From positions 1 through 46,088 of the forward strand of contig CANDMV010000011.1 in the NCBI GenBank assembly GCA_947385875.1: a stretch of DNA of 46,088 bases, read 5' to 3'. A program made the translations under genes and the position numbers. Numbering within the stretch: position 1 is the stretch's first letter; each line of letters opens with the position of its first letter. This DNA is from an uncultured Eubacterium sp. Lineage in GTDB: Bacteria > Bacillota > Clostridia > Lachnospirales > Lachnospiraceae. Under the pieces are notes generated by a model. It searched no databases, had not been told where the DNA came from, and worked only from the letters and a program-made list of their open reading frames with translations. This document shows positions 8,119-17,493 of the stretch, piece by piece.

Positions 8119-8172
8119 CCTACAAAATTGTAGGCCAGCTGTAAGATCCATGTAGGATTTTGATACTATATT
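8119..8172 (+). promoter_or_regulatory. Operator with 11-bp-phased repeats and promoter of the ABC exporter
   Basis: TGTAGG (8129), TGTAAG (8140) and TGTAGG (8151) are spaced exactly 11 bp apart. The first is also the right arm of the palindrome CCTACA-AAAT-TGTAGG (8119-8134). A -10 TATATT lies at 8167-8172, 10 bp after the last repeat, with no consensus -35. That is the layout of OmpR/PhoB-family activated promoters, so the regulator at 6225 is the likely binder (inference). Confidence 0.65.
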
Positions 8173-8235
8173 TATCACAGTTCAGAATACAGCTGAACGA
8201 AAACCACAATGAAATCAGAAAGAGGTGTTTACTGA

Positions 8236-8919
8236 ATGAATTTATTAGAAGTCAGCAGACTCTGCAAGACTTACGGCAGTGGCGACACCGCCGTCCATGC
8301 ATTAAAAAATGTCAGTTTTTCTGTCCCAAAGGGCGAATACACCGCCATCATCGGAGAATCCGGCTCTGGAAAAAGCACGCTTCTTAACATGATCGGCGCT
8401 CTTGATACGCCCACATCCGGACAGGTCATGATTGGCGGCAAAAATATCTATGAAATGAATGACCAACGGCTTACCATATTCCGCCGCAGGAATATCGGCT
8501 TTATCTTTCAGGCGTTCAATCTGATTCCTGAACTGACGGTCGAGCAGAATATCATCTTCCCCGTTCTGCTTGATTATCAAAAGCCCGATCAACGGTATCT
8601 GGAGGAGCTACTTACCGTATTGAATCTGCAGACACGCCGCACTCATCTGCCAAGCCAGCTGTCCGGCGGACAGCAGCAGCGCGTAGCAATCGGGCGCGCA
8701 TTGATTACACGTCCGGCGCTGATTCTCGCAGACGAACCAACCGGCAATCTGGATACACAAAACAGCCGCGAAGTGATCGCCCTGCTGCGCCAGGCCTCCC
8801 AAACATATGAACAGACCATTATCATGATTACACATAACAAAAGTATTGCGCAGAACGCGGACAGAGTGCTTAGGGTATCCGACGGCGTGCTCACAGACTT
8901 GGGGAGGTGCCGCAGATGA
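8236..8919 (+). CDS. ABC transporter ATPase, MacB/LolD type
   Basis: 227 residues. Walker [10 protein letters not shown] (K46), Q-loop FQAFNLIP, signature LSGGQQQR (142-149), Walker [11 protein letters not shown] (D166/E167), D-loop GNLD and H-loop H200. Energises the FtsX-type permease encoded next, with a 4-bp overlap (ATGA) between the genes. The ribosome site AAAGAGGTG lies 8-9 nt before the ATG. Family members export peptides or lipids or act by pulling on extracytoplasmic partners; the substrate here is not known. Confidence 0.94.
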   Translation: MNLLEVSRLCKTYGSGDTAVHALKNVSFSVPKGEYTAIIGESGSGKSTLLNMIGALDTPTSGQVMIGGKNIYEMNDQRLTIFRRRNIGFIFQAFNLIPELTVEQNIIFPVLLDYQKPDQRYLEELLTVLNLQTRRTHLPSQLSGGQQQRVAIGRALITRPALILADEPTGNLDTQNSREVIALLRQASQTYEQTIIMITHNKSIAQNADRVLRVSDGVLTDLGRCRR

Positions 8920-11246
8920 AACACTATCTCAGCCTAATACCGATTTCCGCAAAGGTTCATAAAAGATCAAACCGCATGACCATACTGTGCATTATCATGT
9001 CTGTACTGCTTGTAACAACCATCTTTAGCATTGCAGATATGATGATCCGTGCAGAAACTGCCTATATGTTAAAAAAACACGGGAACTGGCATATCAAACT
9101 GGAAAATATCTCCATGGACGTTGCAGAAGAACTCAAAAACAGCCCGGATGTTACAGCTGTCGGACTTTCAGATTCATTTAATGAAAACGCAGACCAGCCG
9201 TACTATATGAACGAGAAAAAAACCACGCTCTATGGCACAGACTCCGTCTATATGACCCAGCTGTCCAACGGCATGGAAGAAGGGACTTTTCCACAAAATG
9301 ATAACGAAATCATTCTAAGCAGCAATGCAAAGCTTGCCCTCCAAACACAGCTCGGCGACCAGATCACTCTGCACACGCCTGCCGGAGACATTGACTTTAC
9401 CATATCCGGCTTTGGTTCTGATGACACCGAATATTATGAGGGCCAGACCTACCTGGTCGCTGCATACATGACCCGCACCGCTTTTGCAGCCGTTATGGCC
9501 CAAAATGATCAGCAGGAAAATCCTGTCTGCTATGTGCAGTTTCAAAATGCCGCAAAGGCTGCTGATGCCATGTCTAAGCTTCCAAAAATGTATGACCTGC
9601 CAGATGACAGCATTTCTGAAAACACGGCAGTGATGGGGCTTGCAGGAAAAAGCAGCAATGCGAAAATAACCCGTTTTTATGCGATTGCAGCCGCCGTGTT
9701 CGTTCTGGTGCTTCTCGCCGGTACATTGATGATCTCTGGCAGTATGAACAGCAATGTTGCCCAGCGGACAAAGTTCTTCGGCATGATGCGCTGTATCGGC
9801 GCGAGCCGCCGCCAGATCATTCGGTTTGTACGCTTAGAAGCGCTAAACTGGTGTAAAACGGCAGTACCAGCCGGCCTTCTTTCAGGCGCCATCATCAGCT
9901 GCTGCATCTGCGCTCTTTTGCACTACAAAATAGGCGGTGAGTTTGCTGACATTCCTGTAATTGCAGTAAGCCCAATCGGACTTGTCTGCGGCACTGCCGT
10001 CGGCATCGTGACCGTTTTGCTCGCCGCTCAGTCTCCTGCAAAACACGCTGCTAAAGTCTCACCTATATGCGCTGTTTCCGGCAATTTAGAAACCGCTCCT
10101 TCCGTAAGGCATAAAATTAACATTCATTTCATCAGGACAGAATGGATCCTGGGCATTCATCATGCAACAGCCTCCAAAAAGAATTGGTTTCTAATGACTG
10201 CTTCCTTTGCCCTCAGCATTATCCTGTCCCTTTGTTTTTCGATTGGGCTGGATTTTGCACGCGGTCTCATTCCCTCACTGACGCAATGGAATCCTGATCT
10301 TACGCTTGGCAGTTATGCAAACGAGCTTATATTAGATGAGAGCCTTTTCAATCAAATACAAGCGATTCCAGGTGTCGAACACGCCTATTTCAGCGCGTAC
10401 AAGCAAAATATTCCAGCTGCCTCCTCTCGTGAGGGCGCAGACCATATAAATCTGGTATCCTACAGCAACTATCTTATGGACACTGCACAGGACAGTGTCG
10501 CTATCGGCGATTTATCAGATCTTTATGGCGACAGCGGCAAAGTGATGACCATCCAGAATAAAGATAATCCATTCAAAGTCGGCGATACTATACAGATTGC
10601 AGGAAGCGAGGTCGAGATTGCATGTGCAGTGTCCACAGGTCTATATCCCAGTGAATTCAGTGTAATCTGCTCGCCCCAAACCTTTGCCCGTCTGACCGGA
10701 GAAGAGAAATTCAACCTGATCGGTATCCAGCTAAGCAAACATGCCGGGGAAGAAACCATACAGCAGATCAGCAGACTGGCCGCGGATAATGTCATTTTTA
10801 CAGATATGCGTAAACGCAATCAGGAAGACTACACCATATATCTTGCAACTCAGCTTATCGGATATGGCTTTCTGGCTGTCATAGCTGCGATCTCGATCTT
10901 CTACATTATAAACAGTATATCAATGAGCGTAACTGCACGGATAAAACAATATGGCGCTATGCGGGCAATCGGCATGGACGGCAGACAGCTGACACAGATG
11001 ATTGCTGCTGAAGCCTATACCTATGTGATTTCCGGACTCACCGCCGGATGCATTCTTGGGCTCCCTTTCAGCCGTTTCCTGCATATACAGCTGCTTACAC
11101 ATTATTTTGGAACTGCTTGGCACCTGCCTGCTGCACTGCTTGGTATTATTTTTTTAATCGCGTTTGTCTCTGCCGCAGCTGCCGTTTATGCACCTGCCAG
11201 ACGGATTTGTCATATGGCAGTTACGGAAACAATCAATGAGTTATAG
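8916..11246 (+). CDS. FtsX-like ABC transporter permease, duplicated
   Basis: 776 residues from the ATG at 8916, selected by GGGGAGGTG 6 nt upstream; an ATG at 8907 lies inside that site. Two homologous halves: TM1 (about 20-45), an extracellular domain (about 50-250), TM2-4 (256-277, 310-333, 350-373), then TM5 (423-447), a second extracellular domain (450-640) and TM6-8 (647-668, 700-722, 736-760). Each half carries the FtsX core motif around [14 protein letters not shown] and [14 protein letters not shown]. This differs from BceB, which has ten helices and one large loop. With the ATPase and the adjacent two-component system it is probably a self-sensing export or mechanotransmission unit. 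Confidence 0.92.
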   Translation: MKHYLSLIPISAKVHKRSNRMTILCIIMSVLLVTTIFSIADMMIRAETAYMLKKHGNWHIKLENISMDVAEELKNSPDVTAVGLSDSFNENADQPYYMNEKKTTLYGTDSVYMTQLSNGMEEGTFPQNDNEIILSSNAKLALQTQLGDQITLHTPAGDIDFTISGFGSDDTEYYEGQTYLVAAYMTRTAFAAVMAQNDQQENPVCYVQFQNAAKAADAMSKLPKMYDLPDDSISENTAVMGLAGKSSNAKITRFYAIAAAVFVLVLLAGTLMISGSMNSNVAQRTKFFGMMRCIGASRRQIIRFVRLEALNWCKTAVPAGLLSGAIISCCICALLHYKIGGEFADIPVIAVSPIGLVCGTAVGIVTVLLAAQSPAKHAAKVSPICAVSGNLETAPSVRHKINIHFIRTEWILGIHHATASKKNWFLMTASFALSIILSLCFSIGLDFARGLIPSLTQWNPDLTLGSYANELILDESLFNQIQAIPGVEHAYFSAYKQNIPAASSREGADHINLVSYSNYLMDTAQDSVAIGDLSDLYGDSGKVMTIQNKDNPFKVGDTIQIAGSEVEIACAVSTGLYPSEFSVICSPQTFARLTGEEKFNLIGIQLSKHAGEETIQQISRLAADNVIFTDMRKRNQEDYTIYLATQLIGYGFLAVIAAISIFYIINSISMSVTARIKQYGAMRAIGMDGRQLTQMIAAEAYTYVISGLTAGCILGLPFSRFLHIQLLTHYFGTAWHLPAALLGIIFLIAFVSAAAAVYAPARRICHMAVTETINEL

Positions 11247-11263
11247 GTTACATTTTGGATACC

Positions 11264-11510
11264 CGGATGCCGGGTGAGGGGAGCTGTCCCGTCTTCCGGC
11301 GACTTTTCCAGAATGCTAAGAATCCCTAAGCATTCTGCGCAGTACACAGGCGGCGAAGCCGCAGCGGCACCTTTAGCTTCCGTCCTTAGGCCGGGGCGAA
11401 CTAGGTGCCGCGACCGTCCGGTGACACAGTGAAGATGCAGCATGCTTAGAGCTTCTTAACCTTCTGGAAAAGTCACCCGGAGACAGGGCGCTTTCCTCAC
11501 CCGGCGTCCG
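11264..11510. repeat. 247-nt GC-rich, self-complementary element
   Basis: The outer arms 11264-11283 and 11491-11510 pair over 20 bp in RNA (CGGATGCCGGGTGAGG with CCTCACCCGGCGTCCG, allowing G-U). A second stem pairs 11291-11312 (GTCTTCCGGCGACTTTTCCAG) with 11463-11485. Inside are hairpins GAATGCT/AGCATTC (11311-11335), GCGGC-GAA-GCCGC (11350-11362) and GCGGCACCT/AGGTGCCGC (11364-11411). It is much more GC-rich than its flanks and codes for nothing. It could be a MITE/palindromic mobile element or a structured RNA in the 3' region of the exporter operon; no target duplication was found. Confidence 0.7.
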
Positions 11511-11589
11511 CGGAGCCGCAATTATCCTGATATGTATATTTTCAAAATACCCGTCATAAATTATTATAAGAAAATAGGGGAAGTAAACT

Positions 11590-12069
11590 ATGCATATAAA
11601 TCCCAGAATCAAAATCTCTCCATCTGAAAATCAATCCCTTCACTTTAACAAATATCACGGCCTGCCGGCAATTCTATTTGTCGTTGCACTCGCCGTACTG
11701 CTCGCACTATTATGCGGCTGCACCCTCTCCAAAGAAGCACCTAAAAAAATGAAAGATCTTGAATATTCTATCGTCGAAGATAAAGACATCCCAGAAAAAT
11801 TAAAGAAAGCCATTGATGAAAAAAAAGCCGCTGAATTTAAAATATCATTTCAGGATGGAGACTCCATGTATATCGTTCATGGCTACGGAGAACAGGAAAC
11901 AGGGGGCTACAGTATCGTTATCCATGACCTTTATCTGACAGAAAATGCACTATATTTTGATACCGAGCTGCTAGGTCCCAAGAACGGTTCCAACCCTCAA
12001 AAAAAGCCCAGTTTTCCATATATAGTGGTTAAAACGAAAACATACAAACAAAATATAGTATTCGAATAG
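11590..12069 (+). CDS. PrcB-domain lipoprotein-like protein
   Basis: 159 residues. After a polar stretch of ~23 residues comes a hydrophobic segment (25-43) ending in LLCGC, a possible lipobox with C44. The C-terminal part (about 90-155) has the pattern FKISFQDGD..YIVHGYGEQETGGYSIVI..LGP..FPYIVVK, which I recognise as the PrcB C-terminal domain of the treponemal protease-complex family, widespread and uncharacterised in Clostridia. Probably anchored outside the membrane. The ribosome site AGGGGAAG precedes the ATG. It lies alone between the palindromic element and veg. Confidence 0.75.
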   Translation: MHINPRIKISPSENQSLHFNKYHGLPAILFVVALAVLLALLCGCTLSKEAPKKMKDLEYSIVEDKDIPEKLKKAIDEKKAAEFKISFQDGDSMYIVHGYGEQETGGYSIVIHDLYLTENALYFDTELLGPKNGSNPQKKPSFPYIVVKTKTYKQNIVFE

Positions 12070-12078
12070 TGAAATACA

Positions 12079-12107
12079 TTGACTTTTCACGATCTGCATG
12101 ATATACT
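12079..12107 (+). promoter_or_regulatory. Promoter of veg
   Basis: TTGACT (12079-12084), 17-bp spacer, TATACT (12102-12107): close to sigma-A consensus. The start near 12114 leaves a ~150-nt leader before veg; B. subtilis veg is likewise driven by a very strong promoter. Confidence 0.75.
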
Positions 12108-12264
12108 ATATCTAGTGTTTCGGATAACAGCGTATTCGGACAGATGCATGATTAAACGTAACCGTGAATGTATTCCTGCCGCAGATAAACTCATCTTTCA
12201 TACAGCAGCAATGCATCAGCACTGTTATGATTAAGCAGCAAAATAAAGAGGAGGATGATAAGAT

Positions 12265-12507
12265 ATGCAGCGGAAAGATATAGAAAAGGTACGTGCTTCT
12301 GTTCATCAGCAGTGCGGAAGCAAAGTCATGATTCAGCTTGACAGAGGAAGAAATAAAGTAGACATCCAAAGCGGTGTGATCCAGGGGGCATACCCAAGCG
12401 TATTCACGATTCTAGTAGATGACAAGGACGAAAAAAATCCTCCCCAACTGCTGTCTTTTAGTTATTCAGATATTATTACCAGAGATATACGCATGAAATT
12501 ATGCTGA
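12265..12507 (+). CDS. veg: Veg family protein
   Basis: 80 residues, typical Veg length. Conserved features: VRASVHQQCGSKVMIQLDRGRNK and the C-terminal LLSFSYSDIITRDI each fit the family, a small SH3-like fold. In B. subtilis Veg stimulates biofilm matrix genes; its biochemical role remains unclear. AAAGAGGAGGATG supplies the ribosome site. The SPOCS-LysM gene follows, an arrangement common in Clostridia. A hairpin (CGATTCTGAAT with ATTCAGGATCG, about 12547-12584) in the gap ends just before the next ribosome site. Confidence 0.9.
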   Translation: MQRKDIEKVRASVHQQCGSKVMIQLDRGRNKVDIQSGVIQGAYPSVFTILVDDKDEKNPPQLLSFSYSDIITRDIRMKLC

Positions 12508-12596
12508 TTCATCAATAAATCACGAATATAGATTCATAAAATCCATCGATTCTGAATAAGATGTAATAAACGATTCAGGATCGGAGGATTTTTTTA

Positions 12597-14165
12597 TTGG
12601 ATTTTATAAAGAAGCTGTTACAGACAAATCAAGAGAGAGGACGGGCATCCATACAAATTACTGTTGAAAATGACTTTAACCTGCCGGATTATGAACCGGA
12701 TATGATTAAACTGATTGACCGAAAGGGCACAACACGTATTCAAGAGACCAGGGTAGAGCCTGACCAGATTGTAGTAAACGGCCTGCTTTTATTTCAGGCA
12801 CTATACAAATGCACAGAATCAGGCAGCATCTGCGGCCTGCAGGGCGAGGTGCCATTTACAGAAACCATACACATGGAGGGCGTTCAGGAGACAGACCAGC
12901 TAGTCGTACAGAGCAATATGGAAGACCTCACACTCAGTATGATAAATTCCAGAAAGCTGAACGTACGCGCGCTGATCGAGATGTCCGCTGCTGACCAGAT
13001 GGAGCAGCAGATCGAACTGCCGACCGGCATCGAAGACAGCTCCATACAAGCACTTTACCAACAGCAGAAAATGCTTCAGCTGCTGACACAGAAAAAAGAT
13101 ATCTGCCGCATCCACAGTGAGATCCTGCTGCCGTCCAACCGTCCAAATATCAGCAAGCTGCTCTGGCAGAGTGTACAGCTGCGGAGCCTTGACAGCCGGA
13201 TCCGTACCGGCGAAATCGAACTCAGCGGAGAGCTGCTTGTCAATATCTTATATAAAGGAGAAGACGACGAAAAGCAGATTCAATGCATGGAAACTACAGT
13301 AGCTCTGCACGAAAGAATCGAATGCAGTGTCTGCGACCCGGATACGCTTTTTAAGCTTGTACCGCTTCAAGTACAGCTCGAAGTCACTCCAGCCGAAGAT
13401 CAGGACGGAGAAAACCGGATCCTGATGCTGGAAGGCACGCTGGACTTTTATCTGCGGGTATGGAAAGAAGATGAGCCGCAGGTCTTGGAAGATGCTTATT
13501 CTCTTCAGGACGAATTAATGTTAGAACGAGAGCCGGTAAAGCTGCAGAGCCTGTTGGTTAAAAATGACTCTAAATTCAAAATCGCCGATCAGATTCCCAT
13601 TGAAAATCAGCCTGCCGAAATACTGCAGCTGTGCGCAAGCGTAGGAGAAGCATTTATTGAAGACAGCCGTATTGTACCTGACGGAATCGAAGCCGAAGGC
13701 ATCCTGAAAGTTCGTATGCTCTACATCACCGCCAGCGACGACATGCCGATCGGCATTGCAGAAGGTGTCATCCCATTCAGCCGACTGATCGAGGCCGAGG
13801 GCATCCGCCCGGAAGATACTTTTGAACTATCCGCCGGTATCGACCAGCTCACCGTGATTCTTGCTGATAACAGCCAGGCAGACATTAAAGCAGTGATCGG
13901 TCTGGACACCATTGTGTTCCGCAGACAGGATACTTCATTGATTACCGGCATGAGCAGGCAGCCGGTCGACTTAGAACAATACGAAAAACAGCCGGGCATT
14001 GCCGGGTATATCGTAAAATCCGGCGACCGTCTCTGGGACATAGCCAAAGAACATCATACAACGGTCGCAGATGTCATGCAGATGAATCAGCTCAGCAGCG
14101 AACATGTCAACCGCGGTGATAAACTGCTGATAGTAAAACAAATGGGCATTGGTGCAGGAGCTTAG
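12597..14165 (+). CDS. SPOCS (DUF3794) and LysM domain protein
   Basis: 522 residues starting with TTG at 12597, supported by GGAGG 9 nt upstream; no ATG gives the conserved start MDFIKKLLQTNQERG. Several SPOCS/DUF3794 repeats (about 35-120, 165-260, 325-430) of the type found in the spore coat protein SipL/SpoVID-like family, then one LysM domain at about 464-512 (YIVKSGDRLWDIAKEHHTTV...VNRGDKLLIV), which binds peptidoglycan or cortex. The SipL homologue of C. difficile joins coat to spore via SpoIVA. Here it is probably a spore envelope assembly protein. The acidic, Gln-rich sequence has no signal peptide, consistent with mother-cell action. Confidence 0.88.
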   Translation: MDFIKKLLQTNQERGRASIQITVENDFNLPDYEPDMIKLIDRKGTTRIQETRVEPDQIVVNGLLLFQALYKCTESGSICGLQGEVPFTETIHMEGVQETDQLVVQSNMEDLTLSMINSRKLNVRALIEMSAADQMEQQIELPTGIEDSSIQALYQQQKMLQLLTQKKDICRIHSEILLPSNRPNISKLLWQSVQLRSLDSRIRTGEIELSGELLVNILYKGEDDEKQIQCMETTVALHERIECSVCDPDTLFKLVPLQVQLEVTPAEDQDGENRILMLEGTLDFYLRVWKEDEPQVLEDAYSLQDELMLEREPVKLQSLLVKNDSKFKIADQIPIENQPAEILQLCASVGEAFIEDSRIVPDGIEAEGILKVRMLYITASDDMPIGIAEGVIPFSRLIEAEGIRPEDTFELSAGIDQLTVILADNSQADIKAVIGLDTIVFRRQDTSLITGMSRQPVDLEQYEKQPGIAGYIVKSGDRLWDIAKEHHTTVADVMQMNQLSSEHVNRGDKLLIVKQMGIGAGA

Positions 14166-14268
14166 CTTATAAATCAAGCCTGTTCCTACTTCAAAAGAAT
14201 GCCTGTTTTGTTTCCATTTGTTCAAAAAAATTTCACACTTTTTAACAAAATAAAAACAGCTTGTTCGG

Positions 14269-14297
14269 TTGCATTTGAGTAAAAGCCGTGATATACT
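14269..14297 (+). promoter_or_regulatory. Promoter of the NlpC/P60 hydrolase
   Basis: TTGCAT (14269-14274), exact 17-bp spacer, TATACT (14292-14297); start near 14304, leader ~42 nt. Confidence 0.75.
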
Positions 14298-14345
14298 GTT
14301 GCAGACGCTAAAAACAAAAGTGACAAAATACAAAGGAGCCGAACA

Positions 14346-15752
14346 TTGAAAATACATAATACAAATTTCAAACATGCTAATGTAAAATTTGCCTCACTGC
14401 TGCTCGTAACAGCTGTCAGCTTATCTTCACTGAACACAGCTTTTGCTACCAGCCGTAAGTCACAGGCTCAAGATGCAAAAAAGACTGCTGAAAGCAATCT
14501 TAACTCCGTAAACAATAACATCAGCAGCATCACTTCAAAGCAGCAAGAACTTCAGAAAGAAATCAACGCCCTTGACGCTGATTTAGTCGAACTGTTGGTT
14601 AATATGGATATTCTCTCCGATGAATTAGACGCGAAAGAGCTGGAGATCAAACAAGCCAACAAGGACCTGAAGGCCGCACAGGAAAAAGAAACCGAACAAT
14701 ACGAACGAATGAAAAAAAGAATCCGCTACATGTATGAGCGCGGCGACGACTCCATTCTGGAAGCGCTGCTCGGTGCCACCAGCATGTCCGATTTCTTAAA
14801 CAGAATAAATTACTGCACCGCAGTATATGATTACGACAGAGAACAGCTCGATGTATACAAACAGACCAAGCAGGAAGTCATAGACTTAAAGTCGCAGCTG
14901 CTTACCGAACAGTCTGAAATGGAGGAAATGCAGGATAACTATAAGCTTCAGGAATCAGACTTAAAGGAAATGGTAGCACAGAAAGAAGCTACTATGGATA
15001 ATTTTGATTCCCAGCTATCTCAGGCAAAAATACTGGCAGCACAGTATAAAGAGACCATCCAGCAGCAGAACCAGATTATCCGTGACGAAGAAGAAAAAGA
15101 ACGTATCGCCGCAGAAGAAGCTGCCAGGGCAGCTGCAGCAGCAGAACAGGCAGCCAGAGAAGCAGCGCAGCAGCGGGCACGCGAAGAAGAAGCTGCACGT
15201 CAAAGAGCACAGCAGCAGGCGGCTGCTCAGCAGGCAGCTGCTCAGGCACAGGCAAATGCATCAAGCTCCAATAATACGCCGAGCAGTACACCAAGCTCCA
15301 GCAGCACGTCAAATTCCAGCAGCACAGCAGGCTCTAGCAATACGCCGAGCACCGACAGCTCGTCATCCAATTCAGGCAGCTCTGCTCCTGCTGTCAGCCC
15401 GTCCGGTGCAACCGGAAGCGACGTTATTAATTACGCAACACAGTTTATCGGGAACCCATACGTATGGGGCGGCACGAGCCTGACGCACGGCGCTGACTGC
15501 TCAGGATTTGTAATGAGCGTATACGCGCACTTTGGATATTCCCTTCCACACAGCTCAGCTGCTATGGCAGGCTGCGGAAGAGGTGTCAGCTACAGTGAAG
15601 CTCAGCCAGGCGACCTTATATGCTACAGCGGTCATGTAGCGCTGTATATGGGCGGAGGCAGAATCGTAGGCGCACAGAGCACCCGGTCTGGAATCACGAC
15701 ACAGAACGCAACATATCGGACAATTATTGCGGTACGCAGAATTATTAACTAA
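14346..15752 (+). CDS. Secreted NlpC/P60 peptidoglycan hydrolase with PcsB-like coiled coil
   Basis: 468 residues from a TTG start with AAAGGAGCC upstream. Signal peptide 1-35 (cleavage after AFA). A long coiled coil (about 38-250) resembles the regulatory region of PcsB/CwlO-type hydrolases controlled by FtsEX. Next come an Ala/Gln/Glu-rich helix (250-300) and a Ser/Asn/Thr linker (300-355). The catalytic NlpC/P60 domain (about 360-468) has Cys385 (ADCSGF) and His430 (GHVALYMG); the third catalytic position appears to be Gln in VGAQS rather than the usual His. Expected to cut D-Glu-diamino acid bonds during division or growth. A long terminator follows. Confidence 0.92.
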   Translation: MKIHNTNFKHANVKFASLLLVTAVSLSSLNTAFATSRKSQAQDAKKTAESNLNSVNNNISSITSKQQELQKEINALDADLVELLVNMDILSDELDAKELEIKQANKDLKAAQEKETEQYERMKKRIRYMYERGDDSILEALLGATSMSDFLNRINYCTAVYDYDREQLDVYKQTKQEVIDLKSQLLTEQSEMEEMQDNYKLQESDLKEMVAQKEATMDNFDSQLSQAKILAAQYKETIQQQNQIIRDEEEKERIAAEEAARAAAAAEQAAREAAQQRAREEEAARQRAQQQAAAQQAAAQAQANASSSNNTPSSTPSSSSTSNSSSTAGSSNTPSTDSSSSNSGSSAPAVSPSGATGSDVINYATQFIGNPYVWGGTSLTHGADCSGFVMSVYAHFGYSLPHSSAAMAGCGRGVSYSEAQPGDLICYSGHVALYMGGGRIVGAQSTRSGITTQNATYRTIIAVRRIIN

Positions 15753-15806
15753 GCCAATATTACTGCCCGGCAATATACATACAAACTGATTTGTCTGTAT
15801 CAGGCA

Positions 15807-15877
15807 ATATCCAAACAGCCCGGTTATCAATCCTTTATTTAAAATATTCAGGATTGGTAACCGGGCTGTTTGGATAT
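15807..15877. terminator. Long hairpin terminator after the NlpC/P60 gene
   Basis: ATATCCAAACAGCCCGGTTA (15807-15826) and its near-perfect complement ending at 15877 give a ~28-bp stem around a short AT-rich loop. No T-run on the plus strand, but the stability suggests a (possibly bidirectional) transcription end. Confidence 0.65.
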
Positions 15878-15991
15878 TAAGCAACAGTTGTTACAGTTCG
15901 CTGTACAATGTCATTAACTTAAGCTTTGCATAGTTTCTAAGCGCAAGCGGCGCTTGTTCAGAACGAGCCGAAATGGTAACATCAAACTCGA

Positions 15992-16020
15992 TTGACAATG
16001 TATACTTACTGTAGTAAAAT
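15992..16020 (+). promoter_or_regulatory. Promoter of the decayed dinJ-yafQ pair
   Basis: TTGACA (15992-15997), 17-bp spacer, TAAAAT (16015-16020), still intact. A CAAGCG-G-CGCTTG dyad lies just upstream at about 15941-15955. The rest of 15878-15991 shows nothing. Confidence 0.6.
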
Positions 16021-16036
16021 AAAAGAGGGTTATTAT

Positions 16037-16223
16037 ATGACAACTACTACACCCACACAGATTAGAAGTGATTCTACAGAACGGAATTCCATTTGAAGTA
16101 AAATATCCTGAACTTAAGCCAGAAGTTATAGAAGCTATGGAAGAGGCAAAACGGATCAGCAGAGATCCAAATACAAAACGATATAGCAGCTTTTCACAAG
16201 CATTAGAGGATATGGATTTATGA
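16037..16223 (+). pseudogene. dinJ: RelB/DinJ-family antitoxin, internally deleted
   Basis: The start reads MTTTTPTQIRSDST, the usual DinJ beginning, then the frame hits a stop (TGA at 16094). In another frame, from about 16071, the conserved second half continues: QNGIPFEVKYPELKPEVIEA and a C-terminus EDMDL, ending at 16221-16223. About 25 central residues (the ribbon-helix-helix core) are missing. AGAGGG precedes the ATG. The antitoxin is therefore not functional as written. Confidence 0.8.
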
Positions 16224-16312
16224 AATACGAATTAATCCTATCCGAACAATTTAAGAAAGGTTTAAAGGCTGCTAAAAAGCGAGGATTCGATGCAGATTTA
16301 TACAAAAAGTAA
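16220..16312 (+). pseudogene. yafQ: YafQ-type toxin, truncated to 30 residues
   Basis: Overlaps the antitoxin stop by 4 bp (ATGA), the normal operon arrangement. It reads MKYELILSEQFKKGLKAAKK, the start of a RelE/YafQ mRNA interferase, but stops after 30 of about 90 residues (..DADLYKK-stop), losing the catalytic His residues. Loss of toxin explains how the antitoxin could decay. Confidence 0.75.
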
Positions 16313-16337
16313 TTGAATACATTCTATAACCAGTCAG

Positions 16338-16375
16338 AAGGCATTAGCAAAAAATATTTGTTAATGCCTTTATTT
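16338..16375 (+). terminator. Terminator after the yafQ remnant
   Basis: AAGGCATTA (16338-16346) pairs with TAATGCCTT (16362-16370), followed by TATTT. Bases 16376-16557 hold nothing further I can recognise. Confidence 0.7.
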
Positions 16376-16557
16376 AGAGTATTGCAGGCGGCACAGCCTT
16401 TCCATAAATAACATCGTCCCAGTATCATTATTATTTTATTAAATTTCAACTTATGTCTTGCCAAATAAAATAACAGGTCTATAATGATACATGGCAGATG
16501 ATCTAACTATGGAAACTATTATCAAATATACAATATCTAGATAAGGACGATAAATTT

Positions 16558-17427
16558 ATGAAATTAGGCAGAAATGATAAATGCTGGTGTGGCAGCGGCA
16601 AAAAATATAAGCAGTGTCATCAGGCATTTGACGACAAAATCGCACGGATCGCCGATCAGGGTCATCCAGTTCCAACCAGAGAAATGATAAAAAATGCAGA
16701 CCAGATCGCAGGCATTAAGCAGAGTGCCAAGATCAACATCGCAGTACTTGATTATGTACAAGAACATATCCATGAAGGAATCAGCACAGAAGAAATCGAC
16801 CAGATGGTCTATGATCTGACTACAAAAATGGGTGGTATTCCTGCACCGCTAAATTATCAGGGCTACCCTAAAAGCGTTTGTACATCCGTAAATAACCAGG
16901 TATGTCACGGCATTCCGTCAAAAGACGTGATTTTAAAAGAAGGCGACATTGTAAACGTCGATGCCTCTACGATCCTTAACGGCTACTTTTCAGATTCCTC
17001 CCGTATGTTCTGCATAGGGGAAATCAGTCCAGAAAAAAGGCGTCTGGTAGATGTCACAAAAGAATGCGTACAACGCGGGCTGGAAGCTGTCAAGCCCTGG
17101 GGATTTCTTGGCGATATGGGTCAGGCAGTGCACGATCATGCATTTGCTAACGGCTATACCGTCGTACGTGAAATCGGCGGTCATGGTGTCGGTTTAGAAT
17201 TTCACGAAGATCCGTGGGTCAGCTACAACAGCAAAAAAGGCGAAGAGATGCTGATGGTTCCCGGCATGATCTTTACAATAGAACCAATGGTTAATATGGG
17301 CGGCGTAGAGATCTATGTAGACGAAGTCAACGACTGGACAGTCTATACAGAAGACGGAAAACCGTCTGCACAGTGGGAAATCATGGTGCTTGTAACGGAA
17401 ACCGGAGCGGAGGTATTGTCATATTAG
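16558..17427 (+). CDS. map: Methionine aminopeptidase type I with SEC-C zinc motif
   Basis: 289 residues, longer than the ~250 of plain type I enzymes because of an N-terminal SEC-C zinc finger (CWCGSGKKYKQCH, residues 9-21), thought to tether the enzyme to ribosomes. Removes the initiator Met from nascent proteins. Metal ligands are visible as D in VNVDAS, D in GYFSDSSRMF, H in GGHGVGLEFHE, E in FTIEPM and E in AQWEIMV. The ATG has only a modest AGGA site. This gene is not in the ribosomal-protein operon where clostridial map is often found, so it may be a second copy. Confidence 0.95.
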   Translation: MKLGRNDKCWCGSGKKYKQCHQAFDDKIARIADQGHPVPTREMIKNADQIAGIKQSAKINIAVLDYVQEHIHEGISTEEIDQMVYDLTTKMGGIPAPLNYQGYPKSVCTSVNNQVCHGIPSKDVILKEGDIVNVDASTILNGYFSDSSRMFCIGEISPEKRRLVDVTKECVQRGLEAVKPWGFLGDMGQAVHDHAFANGYTVVREIGGHGVGLEFHEDPWVSYNSKKGEEMLMVPGMIFTIEPMVNMGGVEIYVDEVNDWTVYTEDGKPSAQWEIMVLVTETGAEVLSY

Positions 17428-17493
17428 TTATCATATGCGAAAGCAGTCTGTACATCAGATGCTTCCGCTTATAGACATGGAGGAACATACTCA

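Noticed and set aside
15004..15483. 159-codon ORF inside the NlpC/P60 gene
   Set aside because: Out-of-frame shadow of the Gln/Ala/Ser-rich repetitive region; composition is Gln/Arg/His-biased, as expected from that.
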